Part shown: one piece after another, positions 34,832 to 42,219 of the stretch | How the letters are laid out: each line of letters starts with the position of its first letter | Numbering within the stretch: the stretch's first letter is position 1 | NCBI RefSeq assembly: GCF_018613605.1 | Contig: NZ_JAGGPU010000001.1 | Coordinates: forward strand, 372,001 to 436,000 | Origin: Pedobacter sp. ISL-64 | Lineage (GTDB): Bacteria > Bacteroidota > Bacteroidia > Sphingobacteriales > Sphingobacteriaceae | Length of the DNA stretch: 64,000 nt | Direction of reading: 5' to 3' | Position numbers and translations under genes: made by a program | Notes under the pieces: model-generated | Seen by the model: only the letters and a program-made list of their open reading frames with translations | Told to the model about the DNA's origin: nothing | Databases searched by the model: none

Positions 34832-35362
34832 TTATACACTTTTTACAAACTGTAATTCGCCTAAAATGCGAACTTCTTCACTTACCATCACACCACCGGT
34901 TTCTAATGCAGCATTCCAGGTTAAACCGAATTCTGAACGGTTAATTTTTCCACTTAAAGTAAATCCTGCTTTGGTATTTCCCCATGGATCGGTAGCAATA
35001 CCACCAAATTCTGCAGTTAATTTTACAGGTTTGGTTTCGCCTTTAATGGTTAAATCGCCTTTAACGATATAATCGCTGCCATCTTTTTCTACTGAATTAG
35101 ATTTAAATTCGATGTGTGCAAATTTTTCAGCATCGAAGAAATCTCCGCTCTTTAAGTGATTGTCGCGATCTGTATTTCCTGTATCGATTGAACCGATATC
35201 ACCTTTGAAAGAAATTTCTGCATTTTCAAATTCATCACCTTCAGATGATAATTCTGCTGAGAAAGATTTTAAACTACCGGTTACAGTAGTAATCATTAAA
35301 TGTTTTACTTTAAATTGTAATTCGCTGTGGGTTGGATCTAATGTCCATTTTGTAGTTGCCAT
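34832..35362 (-). CDS. YceI family protein
   Basis: A 176-residue YceI-like lipocalin-fold protein, expected to bind polyisoprenoid or other long hydrophobic molecules. WTLDPTHSELQFKVKHLM at the N-terminus and HIEFKSNSV and SEFGLTWN later are family motifs. There is no signal peptide, so this copy is probably cytoplasmic, unlike E. coli YceI. It precedes pirin in a likely two-gene unit. Confidence 0.92.
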   Translation of the reverse strand: MATTKWTLDPTHSELQFKVKHLMITTVTGSLKSFSAELSSEGDEFENAEISFKGDIGSIDTGNTDRDNHLKSGDFFDAEKFAHIEFKSNSVEKDGSDYIVKGDLTIKGETKPVKLTAEFGGIATDPWGNTKAGFTLSGKINRSEFGLTWNAALETGGVMVSEEVRILGELQFVKSV

Positions 35363-35398
35363 ATCTTTTGTTTTTTGAGATGTTTAATATTTACAACA

Positions 35399-35406
35399 CA
35401 AAAGTA
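35399..35406 (-). promoter_or_regulatory. Probable -7 box ahead of the YceI gene
   Basis: On the minus strand this reads TACTTTTG, matching TAnnTTTG. It would start transcription near 35392, about 30 nt before the gene. No TTTG is found at the usual upstream distance, so support is partial. Confidence 0.4.
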
Positions 35407-35454
35407 CAGCGCAGGTTTTTACTACAGATTGATGTATGGTAAGAAAGGGAAATA

Positions 35455-35580
35455 ATTGAATGACAGAATGATTGGATGAAAGAATGATTGAGTTATTGAA
35501 TGAGAAATTGAGAGAAGGATCGGATATTGGGATTTAGCCAAGACATTCACTCATTCAAAATTCATTCACTCAAAATTCAG
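35455..35580. repeat. Period-8 word array, GAATGATT and complement
   Basis: GAATGA or a one-base variant occurs at 35458, 35466, 35474, 35482 and 35498, in steps of 8 or 16. A right arm has ATTCA words at 35545, 35553, 35560, 35564 and 35575, less regularly spaced. On the minus strand the array begins 2 bases after the Crp-like stop codon. Confidence 0.65.
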
Positions 35581-35581
35581 T

Positions 35582-36169
35582 CTAAGGCCTGAAATGTTTA
35601 TTGGCCAGCTCTTTTCTCACACGGCTTAACGATTCAGGAGTAATGCCCAAATAAGAGGCAATCATCCATTGTGGTACGCGGAGGGTAAGATTAGGATAGA
35701 GTTTTATAAAATCGAGGTATCTTTCTTCAGCCGTAGCACTTAATAACATATTGATCCTTTTCTGCATAAAACGGATCGAATTGTTGAGTAGTTTAATTTG
35801 CATGGGTTGCAAACATGGTACTTGCCTGGCGGCTTCTTCCATGAAATTGTTGGGCATTAACACGGCTTCGGTTGCTTCGATGGCATCGATAAAAAATATT
35901 GATGGCTCATTATTCATGTTGTTGCGATCAGAAACCAGCCAGTTTTCGGGGGCGAACTGAAGGATGTGTTCTTTGCCTTTCGCATCAATGGAGTACGCGC
36001 GTAATAAACCTTTGCCTACAAAATATCCATGTTTAAAATTATCGCCGGTATATTGAACTATTTCGTTTTTCTCGAATTTTTTAACCTTTAAAACAGATGA
36101 TATGCTTTCGAACTGTTCATCAGTTATTTCTATTTTTTCCTGTAAGTATTTCTGGAACTGATGAATCAT
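35582..36169 (-). CDS. Crp/Fnr family transcriptional regulator
   Basis: A 195-residue regulator with an N-terminal cyclic-nucleotide-binding fold (about 20-115, YFVGKGLLRAYSID and LQFAPENWLVSD) and a C-terminal helix-turn-helix (about 165-190, WMIASYLGITPESLSRVRKE). The canonical cAMP phosphate-binding Arg-Ser pair is not evident, so the ligand may differ. It follows the Cys-rich membrane gene by 12 bases on the same strand, and YceI and pirin lie downstream; these are candidate targets only by position. Confidence 0.88.
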   Translation of the reverse strand: MIHQFQKYLQEKIEITDEQFESISSVLKVKKFEKNEIVQYTGDNFKHGYFVGKGLLRAYSIDAKGKEHILQFAPENWLVSDRNNMNNEPSIFFIDAIEATEAVLMPNNFMEEAARQVPCLQPMQIKLLNNSIRFMQKRINMLLSATAEERYLDFIKLYPNLTLRVPQWMIASYLGITPESLSRVRKELANKHFRP

Positions 36170-36181
36170 AAAGGCGGAATG

Positions 36182-36340
36182 TTATTTTTTTACGGGCTTA
36201 ATATCGGAAAAATCTACACCACATTTACAATTACCACCACATCCATCTTTTTTTACCTGTAAAGATTTAAAAACCAAACGGCCAACATATACCAATGCTA
36301 CCGCAAAAAGTAAAAAGACTAAAATCGTTTGAATATCCAT
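36182..36340 (-). CDS. Small Cys-rich membrane protein (FeoB-associated type)
   Basis: A 52-residue protein read from ATG at 36340 to TAA at 36182. One membrane helix (about 4-24, QTILVFLLFAVALVYVGRLV) is followed by KKDGCGGNCKCGVDF, with three close Cys. This matches the small FeoB-associated Cys-rich membrane proteins of Bacteroidetes and relatives, thought to bind metal near the ferrous iron transporter. No feoA or feoB is in the window. It lies 12 bases upstream of the Crp-like gene, so the two are probably co-transcribed. Confidence 0.78.
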   Translation of the reverse strand: MDIQTILVFLLFAVALVYVGRLVFKSLQVKKDGCGGNCKCGVDFSDIKPVKK

Positions 36341-36481
36341 AATACAAATATAAAGGGTTTTAGGAGGAAGGTGTTCAGTTGAATGTAAAAAGCTTAGCTT
36401 TTATTGTCATTCTGATGGTTAATTTATTGTATAAAAATCAATATAAATGACATTTAATTATTGGTCTTGTGCAATATGTGA

Positions 36482-36740
36482 TTCCCCTCTTCAGAGTGGG
36501 GCGCAGGATGGAGCGTTTTTATTAGCCCTAGCCGGACGGGCTTCTTCCTTTTTGATGTCAAAAAGACCAGCAGAGCTAGCTTGAATGCAGTTGAAAATAT
36601 AAAGGCCCATGAAAAAACAAAAAACAACGGCTGAAAATTTTTCTTTCGAAGCCAGCAGGTAGGCTTGGGCAGTGCAGTCCGAAAAATTTTTTAGGCCGGA
36701 TTTAAGTAGAACGGGGATACGGTGCTACGGCCTAGTTGGG
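36482..36740. ncRNA. Candidate structured non-coding RNA
   Basis: This 260-base stretch is more G+C-rich than its flanks and is closed in all six frames. It can form a series of stems: CCCC/GGGG near 36485-36501, GCCC/GGGC at 36525-36541, CTTTTTGA/TCAAAAAG at 36548-36565, a long stem between 36630-36642 and 36680-36693, AAGCC/GGCTT at 36648-36665 inside it, and AGGCC/GGCCT at 36692-36732 enclosing GTAG/CTAC. I recognise no known RNA family (not tmRNA, RNase P or SRP). The strand is undecided. A multicopy extragenic element is the main alternative. Confidence 0.4.
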
Positions 36741-36790
36741 CGGAAATACAAAATCGATATAAACTTTCATATTTAAACGATTACAAAATA

Positions 36791-36851
36791 ACGTCATTGA
36801 TAGCTCGTCGAAGGAGCATCGCATAAGTCTTCGATAGGCTCAGACTGATAG
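36791..36851. repeat. Degenerate GTCATTGA-type repeat
   Basis: ACGTCATTGATAGCTCGTCG and TCTTCGATAGGCTCAGACTGA resemble the two arms of the GTCAT family, but pairing is imperfect. It lies within the last 80 bases before the stop of the minus-strand gene at 36871, on its 3' side. Confidence 0.45.
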
Positions 36852-36870
36852 GCCACTTAAACTTATAAAT

Positions 36871-38058
36871 TTATTCCTCCATAAAACCTACAGTACCGCC
36901 AACCCAATCGAAATCGGCGTTGTAGCGTACGCCAATCATTTTTCCTTTGCTTAACCTTACCAGATTAATGCAAAGCTGAGGCTCACCACCATCGGGCCAT
37001 AAATACATCATCCTGATTTCAGCCTTTACGCCACCATCTGGTGCGTGTACAGCTGGCTCGTAATTTACTTTTCTTTGTAAAATCCAGTTTTCGGGATCTT
37101 TTATATTGGTAATGTCCGTTTCGCTTACATCGATAATTACGCCCATACCAGCGAAAGAGAATAATGGCTTAAGTACGTAGTTTTCTAAATCTTTAGGAAT
37201 AACCTTTACCTCGTTCAAAAAAAGCGTTTCGGGTACAAATTCGCTTTTTAAAAATGGCATGGTGTACTTGCTGATGCGGTAAAACCAGTTTGGGTGCGTT
37301 ACCCATTCTACATCCAGTTCTTCGCGTGGATCGAAACTGCTTTGGAAAATTTCGGTGTTATTGGCTACCTCATCAAATATCAGGCGGTTATAAATTCTTT
37401 TTAACTGGATCTTTTCGCCATCTTCTTCATAAAAAAGCTGTTTACCTACTTTTTTAATGTCTTCCAGTGCTAAAATCTTAATGCCCAACATTTTTTGGGT
37501 CACAAAAAAATCGATAGCCGTTTTTTGGTTAGGCGCATCTACATCCATCAGGGCCACTTCTTCTGGTTTGTGGGAGCCAATAATTACTTCTTTAAGTAGC
37601 TTGATGTACGCTTCTTCGTTAAAGCCGTTTAAGAAATGATTCACAGCACCGTCAATCTCAAAATTTGTCTGGAAAGTTTTAGCCAAGTGATGCTGAAAGC
37701 CATATAAGGAAGGAAAACCCTGCATTTCGATTAGCATGGGTGTAAGTTCTCCGGCTTGATTTTTACAAATACCAAAATCGAAGGTTAAAAAGTGGGGCTG
37801 TGCATTTTCATTAGGTACATCCCAGTTGGAGGGGATTGCCTTTTGAGTAAGTGCTTTAAAATTAGGTTGCTTAATCAGGTTTATAATTTCTTCTCCTGCC
37901 GCAATCAATTTTTCTTTCAATGCTTTCGGAATAAATACTGGCGTTTCTGCAACCCTGAAAGGGATTTTCGGATAACCATTTTGCAGTTTAGCGATGAAGG
38001 TTTTGTATTTTTCTTCTGTAAATTGCTGATTGTATTTTTGGCGTTGAGCAGGTATCAT
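36871..38058 (-). CDS. ATP-grasp-like protein (glutathionylspermidine-synthase type)
   Basis: A 395-residue protein with features of an ATP-grasp amide ligase, though the family is not certain. YVLKPLFSFAGMGVIIDV gives a nucleotide-binding Lys and glycine loop, WILQRKV a hinge strand, and AEIRMMYLW and the later VRLSKGKMIGVRYN likely Mg/ATP-binding acidic and polar residues. The C-terminal nucleotide part resembles the glutathionylspermidine-synthase-like branch. It is the last gene of the minus-strand cluster, 166 bases after the amidotransferase with an inverted repeat between. Substrates are unknown; amide-bond formation with ATP is the expected reaction. Confidence 0.6.
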   Translation of the reverse strand: MIPAQRQKYNQQFTEEKYKTFIAKLQNGYPKIPFRVAETPVFIPKALKEKLIAAGEEIINLIKQPNFKALTQKAIPSNWDVPNENAQPHFLTFDFGICKNQAGELTPMLIEMQGFPSLYGFQHHLAKTFQTNFEIDGAVNHFLNGFNEEAYIKLLKEVIIGSHKPEEVALMDVDAPNQKTAIDFFVTQKMLGIKILALEDIKKVGKQLFYEEDGEKIQLKRIYNRLIFDEVANNTEIFQSSFDPREELDVEWVTHPNWFYRISKYTMPFLKSEFVPETLFLNEVKVIPKDLENYVLKPLFSFAGMGVIIDVSETDITNIKDPENWILQRKVNYEPAVHAPDGGVKAEIRMMYLWPDGGEPQLCINLVRLSKGKMIGVRYNADFDWVGGTVGFMEE

Positions 38059-38094
38059 AAGTTTATATAGTTTTCGTCATTACTAAAGAGAGAT

Positions 38095-38199
38095 CGTTAT
38101 TTCGACTGGAGCATTGCGGAATGGAGAAATCTCTGAATTGTTTTGTAAAAGATTTCTCCTCCGAAGGAGTTCCTTTGGAACGCTGCAGTCGAAATGACG
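38095..38199. repeat. GTCATTTCGACTG-type inverted repeat with inner stem
   Basis: CGTTATTTCGACTG at 38095-38108 pairs with CAGTCGAAATGACG at 38186-38199 (13 of 14). GGAGAAATCT at 38123-38132 pairs perfectly with AGATTTCTCC at 38150-38159 inside it. It separates the amidotransferase from the ATP-grasp-like gene and could attenuate or stabilise transcript. Confidence 0.8.
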
Positions 38200-38224
38200 C
38201 ACGATCGCAATGGCGGCTATTTGT

Positions 38225-39052
38225 TTACACCACTTGCAAATCCCCAATTGCTTTTTGTAAGAAATTAGGTAAAATAACACTTTGCGTAAGTACAATCCTT
38301 GCCGGATCGTCTAAACTGTTTAACATATCCAGGTATTTTTGTTCTCCGTGCATATCAACAATTGCTTTTTTCTTTTCTTCTTGAAGTAAGTACATTTTCA
38401 TGCCTACCGGATCAGCCTCTGGATGGAATTGTGTACCGATGATTTCATCGGAAAAGCGGATCGACATCATACAACGTTCTAAATCGACATGTTTACGTTC
38501 TTTTTCGATGGCCAATAATTTAGCGCCTTTTTTCTCGAAAGCAGCAAAATCTGGCTCGATCACTTGCCAATCTCTGCTGTCGACTGAAAAGAAAGGGTTG
38601 GTAATGCCATTAAAAATTTCGTCTTTTTCTCCATCTTCCGTTAAGGTTATCGGGAAAATGCCAAAAGCATTCGATCGTCTTTCGGTTACATTGCCCAATT
38701 CATATTTTCTACAAGCTAATTGGAAGGAATGGCAGATCAAAAAAGCGTACTTTTTTCGTTCATCGTTTTTATGGTTAAAAGCTTCTATCTGATCTAAGAG
38801 ATTAAAGAAATCATTTTCCCATTGTTCGCCCTTACTTTCAATCGGACTACCTGGGCCACCGCTAGAAATATAAGCATCATAACCGATGCCCGGTATTTCT
38901 CCTTTTTGCCTTAAATCAAAAATATCAAAGCTTAGATCGATATTGTTATCGTTTTTAAAACGGGATAAAATTTCCTGAATTCCCCGCATACCCTGATTAG
39001 GTGCACCGTTATTCATGTCAATAACGGCCACCTTTAAGCTACTTTTATACAT
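38225..39052 (-). CDS. Class I glutamine amidotransferase-like protein
   Basis: A 275-residue protein with the class I amidotransferase triad: Cys107 in FLICHSFQLA and His210-Glu212 in GTQFHPEAD. SSGGPGSP at about 63-70 forms the oxyanion region. It would release ammonia from glutamine, or cut a gamma-glutamyl bond, as the PuuD-type branch does. A C-terminal extension (about 215-275) is unusual. It lies 7 bases after the GCS2-type ligase, so the two probably work on the same compound. Confidence 0.85.
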   Translation of the reverse strand: MYKSSLKVAVIDMNNGAPNQGMRGIQEILSRFKNDNNIDLSFDIFDLRQKGEIPGIGYDAYISSGGPGSPIESKGEQWENDFFNLLDQIEAFNHKNDERKKYAFLICHSFQLACRKYELGNVTERRSNAFGIFPITLTEDGEKDEIFNGITNPFFSVDSRDWQVIEPDFAAFEKKGAKLLAIEKERKHVDLERCMMSIRFSDEIIGTQFHPEADPVGMKMYLLQEEKKKAIVDMHGEQKYLDMLNSLDDPARIVLTQSVILPNFLQKAIGDLQVV

Positions 39053-39059
39053 TATAAAA

Positions 39060-40160
39060 TTACTTTGCGCCTATAAGTGTTTGAGTAGTAATGTAATCTA
39101 CCACTGCCTCAAAGTTACCAGTTTGTTGGTAAACTGCCAACTGCCGGTCTGCGCCTGTGCCATGCTCCAATATTTTATGCACATAACTAATGTCATCACG
39201 GCAGCCTAAATCATCTACCACATCATCTACAAAATCCAATAATTCTAAAATAAGGTTGCGGCAGTTTACTTCCATTTCTTTCCCGAAATCGATCAGGTTC
39301 CCATCAATTCCATAACGGGCAGCACGCCATTTATTTTCGTTAATTAGTGCTCTCGAATAGCTGATGAATTCCATGTTCTGCAAACGCAGTTTGTACAGTT
39401 TGGCGCATAAGGCTTGAAATAGTGCAGTAAAAGCCATTGTTTCATCAATCAGCATCGGGCAATCGCAAATGCGGAACTCAACGGTGTCGAAAAACGGATG
39501 CACACGGATATCCCACCAAATTTTCTTCGCATTGTCCATGCAATTGGTTTTGATGAGCAGTTTTACATAATTATCGTAATCCTCGATGCTGTTAAAAATA
39601 TCGGGAATGCCCGTACGCGGAAATTTGTCGAAAATTTTTGTGCGAAAAGATTTGTAACCCGTGTTCCGCGATTCCCAGAATGGAGAATTGGTAGATAGGG
39701 CAAAAACATGGGGCAGGAAATACCTCACCTGGTTTGCAATATGAATGGCCAGCTCGCGAGATTGAAAACCTACGTGTACGTGCAGCCCAAAAATGAGGTT
39801 AGAACGTGCAGCCTCCTGTAGTTCGTTCACAATTTCATTATAGCGGGGATGTTCTGTAATTAACTGTTTTTCCCAATGTGAGAAGGGGTGTGTACCAGCA
39901 GCTCCAATCCTTAAGCCTTGCTCGCCGGCGAGCTGCGATACGGTATAACGTAATTGGGAAATTTCTTTACGTGCTTCGGTGGTCGTTTTACAAATGCCCG
40001 TTCCAACTTCTACCACAGCCTGGTGCATTTCTGCCTTAACCTGGTCTTTGTGGATTTTTTGTGCGGCCTCTACGATTTTTTGGTCGTGAGAAGTAAGCTC
40101 TCTGGTAACGGGATCAATTACCATGTATTCTTCTTCTATGCCCAGCGTAAACTCGTTCAT
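39060..40160 (-). CDS. Carboxylate-amine ligase, GCS2/YbdK type
   Basis: A 366-residue glutamate-cysteine-ligase-2 family protein. LGIEEEYMVIDP carries the metal-binding Glu residues, EVGTGIC and GLHVHVGF are conserved, and WWDIRVHPFFDTVEFRICD is the C-terminal signature. Members join a carboxylate to an amine with ATP; E. coli YbdK has weak glutamate-cysteine ligase activity, and most relatives have other substrates. It lies between the ATP-grasp gene (29 bases upstream) and the amidotransferase (7 bases downstream) on one transcript. Confidence 0.9.
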   Translation of the reverse strand: MNEFTLGIEEEYMVIDPVTRELTSHDQKIVEAAQKIHKDQVKAEMHQAVVEVGTGICKTTTEARKEISQLRYTVSQLAGEQGLRIGAAGTHPFSHWEKQLITEHPRYNEIVNELQEAARSNLIFGLHVHVGFQSRELAIHIANQVRYFLPHVFALSTNSPFWESRNTGYKSFRTKIFDKFPRTGIPDIFNSIEDYDNYVKLLIKTNCMDNAKKIWWDIRVHPFFDTVEFRICDCPMLIDETMAFTALFQALCAKLYKLRLQNMEFISYSRALINENKWRAARYGIDGNLIDFGKEMEVNCRNLILELLDFVDDVVDDLGCRDDISYVHKILEHGTGADRQLAVYQQTGNFEAVVDYITTQTLIGAK

Positions 40161-40189
40161 CCTAGTGTTGATTAAATTTTAAATCCCAA

Positions 40190-41227
40190 TTATTTTTTTG
40201 GTGCAGCTTTTTTAGGCTTTGCCGGTGCTTTTTCGGTTGTTGTCGATTTAGCCACCTTTGGTGCAGCCTTCACAATTAATGGTTTGCCTCCAACCGACGA
40301 TTTAATGTATTCGCCCCAGGTTAGATTATCTTGCCCGTCTTTTTGCGCTTTTGCTCTTTCAATGGCATAATTTGCCGTAGTTTCTACTACCCAATCAAAA
40401 TTTTCCTGACCAACGCTTTTGATATCCGCATCAGGTGCGGGGTTACAGAAATCGATTGCAATAGGCACTCCATCACGCACCGCGAATTCTACCGTATTGA
40501 AATCGTATCCTAAGTACTTGCATAGCTTTAGGGTGTACTCTTCTACAGTTTTAAGCAGCTTCGCATCTGGCGATTTGCCTTCAGTTGCATAACGCAAGTG
40601 ATGCGGATTCCGTGGGTCGTACTGCATAATACGGACATATTTGCCACCAATGCAATAACACCTAAAATATTCTTCAAAAATGATCTCTTCCTGCAAAAGC
40701 ATCACCAGCTGTTGTGTACCGCTGTGTTTATCAAAAAAATCTTCTTTGTCATGCAGTTTATAAACATCTCTCCAGCCACCACCATCATAAGGTTTCATAT
40801 AGGCCGGAAAACCAGTGTATTCGAAAATCGCATCCCAATCCAACGGCATGGTTAGGTTAGAGAAAGATTCTCCTGTGGTTCCTGTAGGGTGTTCTCTAGA
40901 TGGAATTAAGGCTGTTTTGGGTACGGGTACGCCAATTTGTTCGGCAAGTGCATTGTTGAAAAACTTCTCGTCGGCACTCCACCAAAATGGGTTATTAATT
41001 ACGGCAGTTCCGGTAATGGCGGCATTTTTTAGTGATGCGCGGTAGAATGGTACATCTTGCGAAATACGATCGATGATTACCGAATAACCTAATGGTGCAT
41101 TCTGAAATATTTTGTCGATTTTAACAGCTTCGGCGGTAATGCCTTTTTCTGCTTTTTGATTAATTCTTTCGATTACGGCTTCAGGAAAAGAGCGTTCCTG
41201 TCCAAATAAAATCCCTATTTTCTTCAT
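40190..41227 (-). CDS. ATP-grasp protein with Lys/Ala/Pro tail
   Basis: A 345-residue RimK/D-Ala-ligase-like ATP-grasp protein. FPAYMKPYDGGGWRDVYKL carries the ATP-binding Lys and glycine loop, LLQEEIIFEEYFRCYCIGG the hinge, and IAIDFCNPAPDAD the Mg-binding acidic and Asn residues near the end of the domain. Residues about 315-345 form a tail rich in Lys, Ala and Pro resembling histone H1 tails; it may bind nucleic acid or an acidic partner. It belongs to the amide-ligase cluster. Confidence 0.85.
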   Translation of the reverse strand: MKKIGILFGQERSFPEAVIERINQKAEKGITAEAVKIDKIFQNAPLGYSVIIDRISQDVPFYRASLKNAAITGTAVINNPFWWSADEKFFNNALAEQIGVPVPKTALIPSREHPTGTTGESFSNLTMPLDWDAIFEYTGFPAYMKPYDGGGWRDVYKLHDKEDFFDKHSGTQQLVMLLQEEIIFEEYFRCYCIGGKYVRIMQYDPRNPHHLRYATEGKSPDAKLLKTVEEYTLKLCKYLGYDFNTVEFAVRDGVPIAIDFCNPAPDADIKSVGQENFDWVVETTANYAIERAKAQKDGQDNLTWGEYIKSSVGGKPLIVKAAPKVAKSTTTEKAPAKPKKAAPKK

Positions 41228-41241
41228 TGGTAAATTTTAGT

Positions 41242-41277
41242 TTAAATGTTTAACTGGTTAATCGGTTAATTGTTTGA
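41242..41277. repeat. Period-8 word array, TTAA(CCGG)
   Basis: TTAA occurs at 41242, 41250, 41258 and 41266, with TTGA at 41274, all in 8-base steps. It lies in the esterase/ATP-grasp gap beside a period-7 array of a different word. Confidence 0.75.
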
Positions 41278-41293
41278 TAATTATATCCTAAAT

Positions 41294-41327
41294 CGACTCG
41301 GGACTTAAGACTGCCGACTTTGGACCA
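41294..41327. repeat. Period-7 word array, GACT
   Basis: GACT occurs at 41295, 41302, 41309 and 41316, with GACC at 41323, in exact 7-base steps. Read on the minus strand it is AGTC, the same word as in the nuoE-nuoF array, and begins just after the esterase stop codon. Confidence 0.8.
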
Positions 41328-41329
41328 AA

Positions 41330-42037
41330 CTAAAGCTGTGCAATATAATCTGGAAACATTTCTCTCCAGATGGGCCAATCGTGATCTGCATTCTGTCTGA
41401 TATCAAGCCAGTGGTCGATGCCCTTTTTGTTTAAAATATCAGCTAAACGCTCATTGTCAGGCCTGCACATATCGCGATCGGTTGTGCCCAAAACAATTTT
41501 CATATAATGCAGTTCGGGGTTACTATTATTCAGCAGATAATCAACCGGATTGTTAAAATAAACATCATCATTATAAAAACCATCCAACTGACCAGAAATA
41601 TCGAAAGCCCCGCTCATACTAAACATATGGCTAACCAACCAGGGATGCCGAAAAGCGAAATTAGCAGCATGATAGCCTCCGAAACTACAGCCAGCGGTAA
41701 TAATTTTGCTGTGCCCGGTTTCGTGCCTTGCCAGAGGGGCTACCTCTTCCAATAAATACTTGTCGTACCAGATGTGGTTTTTAACCCTGTCGGCAGGATG
41801 AATACTTTTGTTGTACCAGCTTAATTTGTCGACCCCATCGGGGCAATAGATCTTAATTTTTCCTTCATTGATAAATCCCTCAACAGAATCTATCAGTTTG
41901 AAATCCTTGTTTTCAAAATATCGGCCCATGCTTGTCGGGAACAGTAGGATAGGGATACCACCGTGACCAAAGATGAGCATGTCGATTTCGCCACTTAAAT
42001 TCGGGCTGTACCATTTCTTATGTTCTTCTTTAACCAT
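41330..42037 (-). CDS. Alpha/beta-hydrolase esterase, first gene of the cluster
   Basis: A 235-residue esterase-fold protein. The nucleophile Ser is in AGCSFGGYHA, and the catalytic His is probably in NADHDWPIW near the C-terminus. WYSPNLSGEIDMLIFGHGG and the fold resemble the esterase D-like proteins of COG4947. It has no signal peptide. It is the first gene of the minus-strand unit running through ATP-grasp, GCS2 and amidotransferase, and faces another esterase across a 182-base divergent promoter region. Confidence 0.82.
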   Translation of the reverse strand: MVKEEHKKWYSPNLSGEIDMLIFGHGGIPILLFPTSMGRYFENKDFKLIDSVEGFINEGKIKIYCPDGVDKLSWYNKSIHPADRVKNHIWYDKYLLEEVAPLARHETGHSKIITAGCSFGGYHAANFAFRHPWLVSHMFSMSGAFDISGQLDGFYNDDVYFNNPVDYLLNNSNPELHYMKIVLGTTDRDMCRPDNERLADILNKKGIDHWLDIRQNADHDWPIWREMFPDYIAQL

Positions 42038-42167
42038 AATTAAAATTGAATGACTTAAGGTATAAATTAAATTCTACAAAAAGAATAGTTTAAGCGGTAA
42101 AAATGATGCAAATCAAAAGCCTATTGTAAAAATTAACCTATGATAATTAATAGTTTAGCAAGATTTG

Positions 42168-42175
42168 TACCTTTG
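42168..42175 (+). promoter_or_regulatory. Probable -7 box of the divergent esterase
   Basis: TACCTTTG matches TAnnTTTG and lies 45 bases before the esterase ATG, giving a start near 42182. No clear TTTG at the proper upstream distance was found. The minus-strand promoter of the cluster must lie in the same gap but was not identified. Confidence 0.4.
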
Positions 42176-42219
42176 CCCCGAATTCTGAGGCGATAGCCAT
42201 GTGATAGGGGATTTTGAAT

